Assembly: GCF_015500075.1 (NCBI RefSeq)
Contig: NZ_CP045496.1
Span: 4,598,001 to 4,662,000, forward strand
Source: Mesorhizobium sp. INR15
GTDB taxonomy: Bacteria > Pseudomonadota > Alphaproteobacteria > Rhizobiales > Rhizobiaceae
Direction: 5' to 3'
DNA length: 64,000 nt
A program made the position numbers and the translations under genes. Position 1 is the first letter of the stretch; the number at the start of each line of letters is the position of its first letter. The notes beneath the pieces were generated by a model. That model was not told the DNA's origin and ran no database searches. It saw nothing but the letters and a program-made list of their open reading frames with translations. Below, one piece after another: positions 1 to 7,526 of the stretch.

Positions 1-692
1 TTTATGGGCATGGCTTCCTGTTCAACCGCGGCGAGAAAATGTCGAAGTCGGTCGGCAATGTCATCGACCCATTCACGATGGTCGAGCACTACGGGCTCGA
101 CCAGGTGCGCTACTTCCTGCTGCGCGAAGTGCCGTTTGGACAGGACGGCAGCTACAGTCATGAAGCGATCGTCAACCGCACAAACGCCGATCTCGCCAAC
201 GGCCTCGGCAATCTGGCCCAGCGCTCGCTGTCGATGATCGCCAAGAACTGCGGCGGCGTGGTGCCGAAGCGGGAAGGGCTGACGGACGCCGACAAGGCAA
301 TCCTCGACCAGGCGGAAGCGGCGCTCGATGTGGCCCGCAAGGCGATGAACGAACAGTCAATCCACCTGGCGCTTGGCGCGATCTTCGGCGTCGTTGCCGA
401 GGCCGATCGTTATTTCGCGGGCCAGGAGCCGTGGGCGCTGAAGAAGACCGATCCGGCACGCATGGAGACAGTGCTGCACACGACCGCCGAAACCGTGCGG
501 CGGCTGGCGATCCTTTGCCAGCCTTACATACCGGAATCGGCAGGCAAGCTGCTCGACCTGCTGGCGGTGGCCGCCGATGCGCGCAGCTTCACGCATGTCG
601 GTGAGGCGCATGCGCTGGTGCCGGGAGCGCCGCTTCCTGCGCCGCAAGGTGTGTTCCCGCGCTATGTCGAGCAGACGGATGCAGACGCCTGA
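1..692 (+). CDS. metG: Methionyl-tRNA synthetase, C-terminal part (5' end outside window)
   Basis: Charges tRNA-Met with methionine in the cytoplasm. The reading frame is already open at base 3 and shows the class I synthetase signature KMSKS at bases 36-50, just after HGFLFNRGE. The helical anticodon-binding domain follows and the protein ends at FPRYVEQTDADA. There is no appended C-terminal tRNA-binding (EMAP/Trbp111-like) domain, so this is the short, probably monomeric form. The stop TGA overlaps the ATG of tatD by one base, so the two are translationally coupled. The N-terminal Rossmann half lies upstream of the window. Confidence 0.95.
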   Translation, partial: YGHGFLFNRGEKMSKSVGNVIDPFTMVEHYGLDQVRYFLLREVPFGQDGSYSHEAIVNRTNADLANGLGNLAQRSLSMIAKNCGGVVPKREGLTDADKAILDQAEAALDVARKAMNEQSIHLALGAIFGVVAEADRYFAGQEPWALKKTDPARMETVLHTTAETVRRLAILCQPYIPESAGKLLDLLAVAADARSFTHVGEAHALVPGAPLPAPQGVFPRYVEQTDADA

Positions 693-1486
693 TGCTCGTC
701 GACAGCCATTGCCATCTCGATTTTCCTGATTTCGCGGAGGAGCGGGCGGCCATTGTCGCCCGCGCCAAGGCGGCCGGGGTCGGCCGTATGGTGTCGATCT
801 CGACCAGGGTAAAGCGATTTCAGCAAATATTTGAAATCGCTGAAGCTTTCGACGAAGTCTATTGCTCGGTCGGTACGCATCCACACAATGCGGCTGAGGA
901 ACTGGATATAACCACGGCTGACCTTGTGCGCCTTTCGGCCCATCCCAAAGTGGTGGCGATCGGCGAGGCAGGGCTCGACTATTTCTACGACAAGGCGCCT
1001 CGCGAGGAGCAAGCGCAGGGCTTTCGCAACCACATCGCAGCAGCCAGGCAGACGGGGCTGCCGCTGGTTATCCATTCGCGCGATGCCGACGACGACATGG
1101 CCGCGATCCTCGAGGATGAGACAGGGAAGGGTGCCTTCCCTTTCATCCTGCATTGTTTCTCGTCAGGCCGCCGGCTGGCGGAGATCGGCGTCGCATTGGG
1201 CGGCTACGTCTCCTTCTCGGGCATTCTGACTTTCAAGAACTCGCCAGAGCTTCGCGCCATTGCCGCCGATGTGCCGCGCGACCGGCTGCTGGTCGAGACC
1301 GATGCGCCATATCTGGCGCCGATACCATTTCGCGGCAAGCGCAACGAGCCTGCCTATGTCGCGCATACGGCCAAAGTGCTGGCCGAAGCGATCGGTGTCA
1401 GCGACGACGAAATCGCGGCGCTGACAACGGACAATTTCTTTCGCCTTTTCAGCAAGATGCCTCGGCCTGCCGAGCAAAGCGCCTGA
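692..1486 (+). CDS. tatD: TatD family metal-dependent hydrolase / DNase
   Basis: Predicted TIM-barrel metal-dependent hydrolase of the TatD family, whose members have 3'-5' exonuclease activity on DNA and RNA. Visible metal-site motifs are the N-terminal HCH (H6, H8), GEAGLDY near residue 92, the HSRD segment near 130, HCFSSG near 152 and ETDAPYL near 204. The 264-residue length is normal. The start overlaps the metG stop (TGATG), and the next gene begins 3 bases after the stop, giving a metG-tatD-hydrolase operon that is common in Rhizobiales. Confidence 0.93.
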   Translation: MLVDSHCHLDFPDFAEERAAIVARAKAAGVGRMVSISTRVKRFQQIFEIAEAFDEVYCSVGTHPHNAAEELDITTADLVRLSAHPKVVAIGEAGLDYFYDKAPREEQAQGFRNHIAAARQTGLPLVIHSRDADDDMAAILEDETGKGAFPFILHCFSSGRRLAEIGVALGGYVSFSGILTFKNSPELRAIAADVPRDRLLVETDAPYLAPIPFRGKRNEPAYVAHTAKVLAEAIGVSDDEIAALTTDNFFRLFSKMPRPAEQSA

Positions 1487-1489
1487 ACC

Positions 1490-2311
1490 ATGACCGATCG
1501 GCTGCGCCTTACCATTCTTGGCTGCGGGTCGTCGCCTGGCACGCCGCGCATTACCGGTGACTGGGGCAATTGCGATCCATCAAATCCGAGGAACCGGCGC
1601 ACGCGCGCCGCGGCATTGGTCGAGCGCATAGCGCCAAACGGCGCTCGCACCACCGTCGTCATCGACACGGGTCCGGATTTCCGTGAACAGATGCTGCGGG
1701 CCGATGTCCGTCGCATCGATGCTGTCATCTACACGCATCCTCATGCCGACCACATCCACGGCATCGACGATCTGCGCGGCTATGTCCTGGACCAGCGCCG
1801 GCTGATCGACATTCACGCCGACGAACCAACGCTGCTGCGGCTGCGCGAGGCCTTCGGCTATTGTTTTGAAACACCGCTCGGCAGCTCTTATCCGCCAATC
1901 TTGCGGGCGCATGTCATCGATCACGGCAAGCCGGTTGTGATTGAAGGCGAGGGCGGTGCCCTCACCCTTGAGCCCTTGCCGCAGATCCATGGCGACATCA
2001 TTTCGCTCGGCTTCCGCATCGGCCGGCTCGCCTACTGTCCTGACATCAGCGACTTCCCGCAGGCAACCGCCGAGCGGCTCGGCGAACTCGACATGCTGGT
2101 CATCGATGCGTTGCAGTACAGGACGCACCCGAGCCATCTGTCGCTCGGTCAGGCACTCGAATGGATCGAACGGTTGGCGCCGAAACAGGCAGTGCTGACG
2201 CATATGCATGGGCCGCTCGACTATGCCACTGTCATGGTGGAGACGCCCGAAAACGTCGCTCCGGCCTACGATGGCATGGTGATCGAAATCCCTTATGAAT
2301 CAGCTGGATAG
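1490..2311 (+). CDS. PhnP-like MBL-fold metallo-hydrolase
   Basis: Metallo-beta-lactamase fold protein of 273 residues. The zinc motif HxHxDH is present as HPHADH (H83, H85, D87, H88), and a late histidine occurs in LTHMHGPLDY near residue 235. It resembles PhnP, a cyclic-phosphate phosphodiesterase, and the RNase Z superfamily. Its position directly behind metG-tatD is a recurrent arrangement in this order and hints at a nucleic-acid or nucleotide housekeeping role, which is an inference. It is the last + strand gene before the candidate dif region. Confidence 0.88.
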   Translation: MTDRLRLTILGCGSSPGTPRITGDWGNCDPSNPRNRRTRAAALVERIAPNGARTTVVIDTGPDFREQMLRADVRRIDAVIYTHPHADHIHGIDDLRGYVLDQRRLIDIHADEPTLLRLREAFGYCFETPLGSSYPPILRAHVIDHGKPVVIEGEGGALTLEPLPQIHGDIISLGFRIGRLAYCPDISDFPQATAERLGELDMLVIDALQYRTHPSHLSLGQALEWIERLAPKQAVLTHMHGPLDYATVMVETPENVAPAYDGMVIEIPYESAG

Positions 2312-2727
2312 GTTTGGAACCAAAACCAGGCTGACTATTGGTGTTCGGCTCACGGCGCCTCGACGCGCTCGGCCGAAGCCGCAATGCACTGAGGCGCGCT
2401 GATCCGTGAGGAAGCCGGCTCGCCATCGCTGGCGTCGACTTCGACCGCATCGGCACAGCGTGCATTATGTGAGCCTTGCGGCCACGCCACGTGCCGTAAT
2501 CCAAAGCACGTGCCATGGTCAATGCCACGAGGGTTGCTGTGGTGACACTGGTGGCGCGAGGTTTGTTTCGATGTTGAGCACGACCAAGCGCACCGGAGCG
2601 CTGAAAAATAGAAGCAATTTCAAGCCTGCACCCAACATGATAGTTCCATAATCTATCTTATGCGACTTTCTGATATGGCGAGCAGCGAGCAGATTGGCGG
2701 GCCAAAACGGCCATTTGGGTTCTTTGT
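2312..2727. other. Gene-free interval containing the candidate dif site
   Basis: No convincing gene was seen in these 416 bases. Short open frames on both strands lack ribosome binding sites and recognisable sequence. The stretch separates + strand genes on the left from - strand genes on the right and contains the dif-like 28-mer at 2641-2668. Confidence 0.6.
2641..2668 (-). other. dif: Candidate chromosome dimer resolution site (dif), XerC/XerD target
   Basis: Read on the - strand this is an 11-6-11 structure: AAGTCGCATAA, centre GATAGA, then TTATGGAACTA. The inner arms CGCATAA and TTATG match the XerC and XerD core of bacterial dif sites as I know them (E. coli: CGCATAA, 6-bp centre, TTATG). 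Support from context: genes left of it run on +, genes right of it on -. KOPS-like GGGNAGGG octamers point toward it from the left (271, 1124) and from the right (CCCTNCCC at 3638, 5972, 7116). Known: XerCD with FtsK resolve dimers at this site. Inferred: this is the terminus. Confidence 0.72.
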
Positions 2728-3282
2728 TCAATCCAGCTCGGGGTCAGGCAGCGCAATGCCATCCTGAAGGTCACGGATAATAGTGCCGAGTTGACCTGAG
2801 GCAAGGAGCCCTGGCCCCAAGGGGCCGGAACGATCTTCGCCTACAGGCGGAAGAGTTCGCAATGCGGTCCGCACCTCCGCTGTCATATGCCCGAGCTGCC
2901 AGCGGATCTCGTCATTGGCGGCTTCCGGCCGTTCGGAGAACGCCAGGCTGGTGGCCTTAACGGCGTACGCTGCAGCACCCAAGGCATGTGCACCCATATG
3001 GCAAATGGCTGAAGCTTGACCGGCAGATCTTGCGGCAGCAGCCGCTGCGGGAGACTTCACGTCTCTAGCAGCGCCGCCACCCACAAACCGTTGGAGAATT
3101 TCCACGGCGGTGTCCAACTCCCCGCGGGAGTATGCTCGGGTCCGGGCGATAGCGGCGCGAGGACGACCGTCAGCCGGTCTCTCAACCTCGAACATCCACA
3201 GAACTCGTTCAGCACAATCGGCGCCCCATGCGGCAACCAGGCGTCGGTCGGATTCGCTCAATGCCTGCGGAGATTTAGGCAT
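2728..3282 (-). CDS. Imm5-like putative immunity protein
   Basis: Alpha-helical, alanine-rich protein of 184 residues resembling the Imm-5-like family named from polymorphic-toxin immunity genes. Features seen are an N-terminal CAERVLWMFE segment, RPRAAIARTRAY near 40-50, and a helix with AARSAGQASAICHMG and HALGAAAYAVKA. The ATG at 3282 is chosen because AGGAG lies 8 bases upstream; a GTG at 3291 is in frame but has no spaced site. It starts 18 bases after the stop of the upstream regulator gene, so they are probably cotranscribed. No partner toxin is visible nearby, so an immunity role is only a family-name guess. Confidence 0.7.
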   Translation of the reverse strand: MPKSPQALSESDRRLVAAWGADCAERVLWMFEVERPADGRPRAAIARTRAYSRGELDTAVEILQRFVGGGAARDVKSPAAAAAARSAGQASAICHMGAHALGAAAYAVKATSLAFSERPEAANDEIRWQLGHMTAEVRTALRTLPPVGEDRSGPLGPGLLASGQLGTIIRDLQDGIALPDPELD

Positions 3283-3300
3283 CTCCTTCACTCCTGTGCC

Positions 3301-4803
3301 TCAATCAGGAAGACCAGCCTTGCGGAAGCCATCAACGAAATGGTCAAGCATTGCTGTGTCGCGGAAAGGCTCGGTCGCGACCCAGTGACTCGTGGTGAAA
3401 TGCGGGTTGCCGACGAGGAAGAGTTCGACCTCCGCGCGCGCCTCGTCGAGCCTGCCCAGTTGGGCAAGGCTTGCCGCCAGGAAACGGCGTGAGCTTGTAC
3501 GATAGGTCTCGTCCCTGCGAAGGGTGTCGACAGCAGCTTCATAGTCAGCGGCTGCATATTGCGCCTGACCAAGCGTCAGATAATACCAACTCGCCGGAAA
3601 CGGGTTCAGCCGGAACGCCTTGCGAATATGTTCAAGGCCCTCCCCGACCCGCCCAGACAGGACCACGATGTCGGACAGTGTCGCCCAGGCGTCGGCTTCG
3701 TTCGGGTCGAGATCAAACGCTTTGGCGAATTCGCTATCCGCCTCGTCGAAGCGACGCTCATAGGCAAGCAGGTTGGCCAGAACCCACCGGCAGCCAGAAT
3801 CGTTGGGATCGATCGCCACCGCCTTGCGGGCCAGTTCCAAGGCAAGGCCACGGTTGGGTTCGATGGGTTCGCCCCAATGCACCCATCCCATCCAGTGATT
3901 CATGGCGAGCCAGCGATAGGCCTCGGCATAGTCCGGATCGAGCGAAATGGCGCGCCTGAGCATGAGATGCGCTTCCCGCCCCGTTTGTGGCGAGTCGTCG
4001 ATCAGCTTGCGCGCTCGCACACAGAGATCGTAGGCCTCCATATTCCTGGGCCGATTGCGCGGCGGCGGTGCGAGCAGCCGGCCGAGCAACGCCTGCACGA
4101 TCTTGGCCGTGACCTCGTCCTGAACCGCAAAAATATCTTCCAGGTTGCGATCGAAGCGTTCCGCCCACAGATGATCGCCACTCAATGCGTCGACCAGCTG
4201 GGCGTTGATGCGCACGCGCCCCGCGGCGCGTCGTGCGCTACCCTCCAGCAGGTAGCGCACGCCAAGGTCCTGGGCGATTCCGCGCACGTCCCTCGCCTTC
4301 CCTTTGTAGGCAAAGGTCGAGTTGCGTGCGATGACGAACAGGCCAGAAATCCTGGACAGGTCGGTGATCAGATCTTCCGTCAACCCGTCCGCGAAGGAGT
4401 CCTGCTCGGGATCGTTGCTGAAGTTGACGAACGGCAGCACGGCTATCGATGGTTTGTCGGGCAGCGGCAAAGGGTTTCGCGCACCGAGCTGTTCGATTGC
4501 CCCCGTGAAGCGGTAGCCGACGCGCGGAACCGTGGATATCCATTCCCCGCCGTTGGCAGCCGGGCCGAGCAGCTTCCGCAGCAGCGCGATCTGGACCGTG
4601 AGATTGCCTTCCTCGACAGCGGTGCCCGGCCAGGCCGCATCCATCAATTCGCCCTTCTCGAGGATTTCGCCGGGCCGTCCGGCAAGTGCCGCAAGCAGCT
4701 TCAGCCCACGATGGCCTACGGGGACAGGATCATCGTTCCGAAGGAGCGTTCCCGCACCCGGATCAAGCACGAACGGACCAAAGGCAAAGCGCGATCCTTG
4801 CAT
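3301..4803 (-). CDS. Winged-helix regulator with TolB-like and TPR domains
   Basis: A 500-residue one-component regulator. Residues about 1-100 form an OmpR/CadC-type winged-helix DNA-binding domain (LLRKLLG, RVGYRF). Residues about 120-250 match the TolB-like/FlgO segment (IAVLPFVNFSNDPEQ, ARNSTF). The remainder is TPR repeats, for example LDPDYAEAYRWLAMNHW and LDPNEADAWATL. No transmembrane segment is evident, so it is probably cytoplasmic. A site AAGGA lies 8 bases before the ATG. It heads a likely two-gene unit with the Imm5-like gene. Targets and signal are unknown; such proteins are often labelled adenylate cyclase without having a cyclase domain. Confidence 0.82.
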   Translation of the reverse strand: MQGSRFAFGPFVLDPGAGTLLRNDDPVPVGHRGLKLLAALAGRPGEILEKGELMDAAWPGTAVEEGNLTVQIALLRKLLGPAANGGEWISTVPRVGYRFTGAIEQLGARNPLPLPDKPSIAVLPFVNFSNDPEQDSFADGLTEDLITDLSRISGLFVIARNSTFAYKGKARDVRGIAQDLGVRYLLEGSARRAAGRVRINAQLVDALSGDHLWAERFDRNLEDIFAVQDEVTAKIVQALLGRLLAPPPRNRPRNMEAYDLCVRARKLIDDSPQTGREAHLMLRRAISLDPDYAEAYRWLAMNHWMGWVHWGEPIEPNRGLALELARKAVAIDPNDSGCRWVLANLLAYERRFDEADSEFAKAFDLDPNEADAWATLSDIVVLSGRVGEGLEHIRKAFRLNPFPASWYYLTLGQAQYAAADYEAAVDTLRRDETYRTSSRRFLAASLAQLGRLDEARAEVELFLVGNPHFTTSHWVATEPFRDTAMLDHFVDGFRKAGLPD

Positions 4804-4875
4804 GCGGCGAATCCTTAGAGGCTTTCGAGTCTCGAAGGAACCCCGAGTGCCGGCAACCAGGGAGGAAGCCGGGCT

Positions 4876-5787
4876 TCAGATCTGGCGGGCGATGGCCCCG
4901 ATGGCATTGACGAGAAGGCGTGCCGCGGTCAGGGCCGACAGGCCGTTGATGTCGGCTGGCGGATAAAGCTCGACGATGTCGAATCCCGCGATGCTGGCTC
5001 GCCTGCCGAGGCCCGCGATCAGGTCGATGACCTGCGTGTAGGTGAGACCGCCGGGCGTGCGCGCTGCCACGCCGGGCATGATGCCGGGATCAAGACCATC
5101 GCAGTCCAGGGTGACGACGACCCGCACCCCTTCCGGAATATGCCGCAGGGCGGCTTCGACGCCTTGAGTGTGAACCTCTCGGGCGGTCACGAAATGGCTT
5201 CCATAGCGTTGCGCTGCCTCGATTTCGGCAAGCCGCGCGCTGCCGACCCCACGCAGCCCGACTTGCACCATGCCGGCGACATGCGGCATTTCACTGATCC
5301 GCCGCATCGGATTTGAATAGCCGTAGCGCTCGCCATGCACCTCGTCGCGCCAGTCGATATGAGCGTCGATCTGCAGGATCCAGACCGACCCGTGATCGGC
5401 AAAGCCGGCAAGGAAGGGAATGGGCAGGGAATCATCGCCGCCGAGCAGGATTGGCACGGCAGGCAGTTCCAGAACCTCACGCGTCTTCGCCTCGATCCGC
5501 GCCCGGTTGCCGGCGTTGTCACCCATGGTGGTCGGGATATCGCCAATGTCTAGGCAGAAGGCCGGCTTGCCGTCGAACAGCGGGCCGCCGAGATCGAAAT
5601 CCCAGTGGCCGACGAGGGCGGCCTCGCCTTGGCTTGCGACGCGGATGGCGTTGGCGGCCAACGCATAGCCACTGCTGTCCTGGCCAGGATAAGTGGTCCC
5701 GTGACCAGCTCCGAAGATCACCGCATGTGGCCTGTGGCCATCGGCGAGGCGATCTGGAAAGCCGAGAAAGGGGCATGGATCTGTCAT
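4876..5787 (-). CDS. Arginase/agmatinase family ureohydrolase
   Basis: Predicted dinuclear manganese ureohydrolase of 303 residues, acting on agmatine or a related guanidino compound to release urea. Metal motifs: GGDDS at 116-120, DAHID at 141-145, and TLDCDGLDP with D228 and D230. In canonical arginases and agmatinases the first motif is GGDHS, so one metal ligand histidine is replaced by Asp119. The gene stands alone, with the winged-helix regulator 70 bases downstream on the same strand and a DUF1127 gene divergent. Substrate cannot be assigned from sequence; agmatinase, guanidinobutyrase and related activities are all possible. Confidence 0.85.
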   Translation of the reverse strand: MTDPCPFLGFPDRLADGHRPHAVIFGAGHGTTYPGQDSSGYALAANAIRVASQGEAALVGHWDFDLGGPLFDGKPAFCLDIGDIPTTMGDNAGNRARIEAKTREVLELPAVPILLGGDDSLPIPFLAGFADHGSVWILQIDAHIDWRDEVHGERYGYSNPMRRISEMPHVAGMVQVGLRGVGSARLAEIEAAQRYGSHFVTAREVHTQGVEAALRHIPEGVRVVVTLDCDGLDPGIMPGVAARTPGGLTYTQVIDLIAGLGRRASIAGFDIVELYPPADINGLSALTAARLLVNAIGAIARQI

Positions 5788-5879
5788 TTCTTGATGGTCC
5801 TGATGAAATTCCGGTGGCTGCAGGATGGGGCGTTCGCGGTGGGGAGATCCTCGCGCCTGAAGATCGCAAGACTAGCCCG

Positions 5880-5907
5880 TTTGGAAGTTTTTGGAACTAT
5901 TTGGGAA
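5880..5907. repeat. Three helically phased direct repeats TTTGG(G)AA
   Basis: TTTGGAA at 5880-5886, TTTGGAA at 5890-5896 and TTTGGGAA at 5900-5907 recur every 10 bases, one DNA helical turn. They lie between the divergent agmatinase-like gene and the DUF1127 gene, about 85 bases before the DUF1127 start. Such an array is typical of a cooperative regulator site, but no binding protein can be named. Confidence 0.45.
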
Positions 5908-5992
5908 GGCTTAATTACGGCGCCGCTCGTATCCGGCAGAAGTCATCCTCTTTCAAGTCGAGGTCTTAGGACCCTACCCTATGGAGGTTGCC

Positions 5993-6238
5993 ATGAACGA
6001 TTCTCTTGCGTCCGGCCTGCATCAGGATCCGGGAACATCGGCGGAGCCAACGGACGTTTCGCGCCGGAACTACAGCCTGACTACCTTGCGGAGCATTATC
6101 GCAGCCTGGGAAGCGCGGAAACGCTTTCGCTGGGAACTTGACCGGATGTCCAGGGATAATCCCCATCTGATTGACGACATCGGCCTGACGGCACGGCAGG
6201 TCGAGGCAGAGATCGTCAAACCGTTCTGGCAGGAGTAA
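5993..6238 (+). CDS. DUF1127 domain small protein
   Basis: An 81-residue protein whose C-terminal half is a DUF1127 domain: LRSIIAAWEARKRFR followed by LDRMSRDNPHLIDDIGLT. Known: DUF1127 proteins in Rhizobiales are small arginine-rich proteins linked to RNA metabolism, phosphate or carbon homeostasis and stress. Two ATGs are close together; 5993 is chosen because GGAGG lies 5 bases before it, whereas the ATG at 5981 precedes that site. The N-terminal 40 residues are not conserved-looking. Divergent from the agmatinase-like gene. Confidence 0.85.
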   Translation: MNDSLASGLHQDPGTSAEPTDVSRRNYSLTTLRSIIAAWEARKRFRWELDRMSRDNPHLIDDIGLTARQVEAEIVKPFWQE

Positions 6239-6292
6239 GGTGAAGTCCGCGATGACAGCAGGACGGTGTCTTTCGTCCTGAGGAATGCCGCC

Positions 6293-7177
6293 TCATACCG
6301 GCTCGCCATCCAGATGAACCTGATAGGTCAAGACCCGCTTTCCGGCGGGTTCGATCAGCATCAGGCCTGGTTTGTCGACAAACTCACCATCGAAATCCAA
6401 GGGACTGGCCATACCGTGCCAGGGCTCGATGCAAAGGAACGGCGCGCCGCCGGGCTTCGACCAGATGCCCAATTCCTGGAATTCCTGCCACGATACCGAG
6501 AGCGCCGGACCATCGTCCGCAGCATAGCGAACGCTGGTGCTGGTGGGGCGATCGAGAATGACGGCATCATCCTCGAACAACCGTTCGGACAGCGCCAGGA
6601 TATTGCCTTCAACCGGCGTCGGCTGAGGCGCGGGCAACAGCAAGCCATCCTTCAGGCGGCGAATCGGCGCGGTTTCGGCTGCGGCAAAGGTCAGCCGGTA
6701 CGCTTCCTTTGCCACACCCGGCAGCAACGGCCAATTGAAGGCCGGATGCGCGCCGACCGATGCCGGCAGAAGCTCGTCACCGGTGTTGGTGATTTCGAAG
6801 GTCACTTCGAGTTGCCGGCGTTCCAGCGTGTAGCTGACAGCGAGGCGGAAGGCGAATGGGTAGCGGGCACGGGTATCCGCATCGTCCATCAGAACCAGCG
6901 TGCAGGATCGCGAGCCCCTCTCCGCCCAGGCAAACGGCTTGTCCCGGGCGAAGCCGTGCTGCGTCATCGCGTAGGCGCGGCCGCGATGGCGCAACTGATC
7001 GCCCTTCAGCCGGCCAACGATTGGAAACAGAACCGGCGAATGGCGTTTCCAAGCCGGGCCGGCCTGCCACAGGAACTCCAGACCGTCCGCGTCGCGCAGG
7101 GAGACCAACTCCGCCCCCTGCCCGACGATTACAGCCGAAATGCCGTCGCCGCGAAGCGTGTGGCTGTCCTGTTCCAT
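6293..7177 (-). CDS. Aldose 1-epimerase family protein (LacX-like)
   Basis: Galactose-mutarotase-fold sugar epimerase of 294 residues. Characteristic segments are HSPVLFPIVGRLKGD near residue 45, TQHGFARDKPF near 72 and VGAHPAFNWPLLPG near 143; the latter histidine and the glutamate in FLCIEPWHGM near 250 are the expected catalytic pair of the family. It probably interconverts anomers of a hexose or modified sugar in the cytoplasm. It is monocistronic, with no sugar-catabolic genes adjacent, so the substrate is unknown. Confidence 0.88.
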   Translation of the reverse strand: MEQDSHTLRGDGISAVIVGQGAELVSLRDADGLEFLWQAGPAWKRHSPVLFPIVGRLKGDQLRHRGRAYAMTQHGFARDKPFAWAERGSRSCTLVLMDDADTRARYPFAFRLAVSYTLERRQLEVTFEITNTGDELLPASVGAHPAFNWPLLPGVAKEAYRLTFAAAETAPIRRLKDGLLLPAPQPTPVEGNILALSERLFEDDAVILDRPTSTSVRYAADDGPALSVSWQEFQELGIWSKPGGAPFLCIEPWHGMASPLDFDGEFVDKPGLMLIEPAGKRVLTYQVHLDGEPV

Positions 7178-7245
7178 ATGTCCTCACGATCTGCGGCTAC
7201 CCCGCAAGCAGGTTAGCAAAAGCCCTCGCATACTCAAGGTGCGAG

Positions 7246-7440
7246 ATGCCGGGAGCGCCTCCTATGAGAGACTGCCGGCGCTCGGACGACGAGAGAGCCG
7301 CCGCGCAGCAGCGTCTTGCAGGTCTCGGCGAACGCTATCCGACAATCGAACGCTCGCGCCTGCTGTTGGATGACGATTGGGAAGGTGCTTTCAGGAAAGG
7401 CCTCGGCTTCCTGCTCGATGGCCTTTCTCCAAGACCGTAA
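7246..7440 (+). pseudogene. Remnant of a TetR-family regulator (C-terminal ligand-domain end)
   Basis: An open frame of 64 codons ending at 7440 reads LAGLGERYPTIERS, then DDDWEGAFRKG and LGFLLDGL. This matches the way many TetR-family C-terminal domains end (ladrYPtl ... DFEFGLDLLLDGL). No helix-turn-helix N-terminal part is found upstream, where the aldose epimerase gene starts on the other strand. I read this as the 3' end of a decayed regulator gene rather than a complete gene. A functional short protein cannot be excluded. Confidence 0.45.
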
Positions 7441-7462
7441 GCTGCTGCCGCATCCTTGAAGC

Positions 7463-7499
7463 AAAAAGCCATGGCCGAAGGCTGTCCTTCGGCCATGGC
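7463..7499 (-). terminator. Intrinsic terminator of the BI-1 gene
   Basis: Perfect 14-bp inverted repeat, arms 7468-7481 and 7486-7499 with a 4-base loop. On the - strand the hairpin is followed by TTTTT at 7467-7463. It sits 27 bases after the stop of the BI-1 gene, whose transcription it would end. Confidence 0.87.
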
Positions 7500-7526
7500 A
7501 ATCCTCTGCTTTTCGTTGGCGAATTG

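Noticed and set aside
2406..2651. 81-codon open frame on + in the dif interval
   Set aside because: No ribosome site, no recognisable sequence, and it runs into the dif-like element.
3559..4818. Long + strand open frame opposite the winged-helix regulator
   Set aside because: Mirror of a well-supported - strand gene; low-complexity Arg/Gly-rich translation typical of antisense frames in GC-rich DNA.
5893..5897. GGAAC as an EcfG promoter for the DUF1127 gene
   Set aside because: No CGTT-like -10 element at 16-17 bases downstream.
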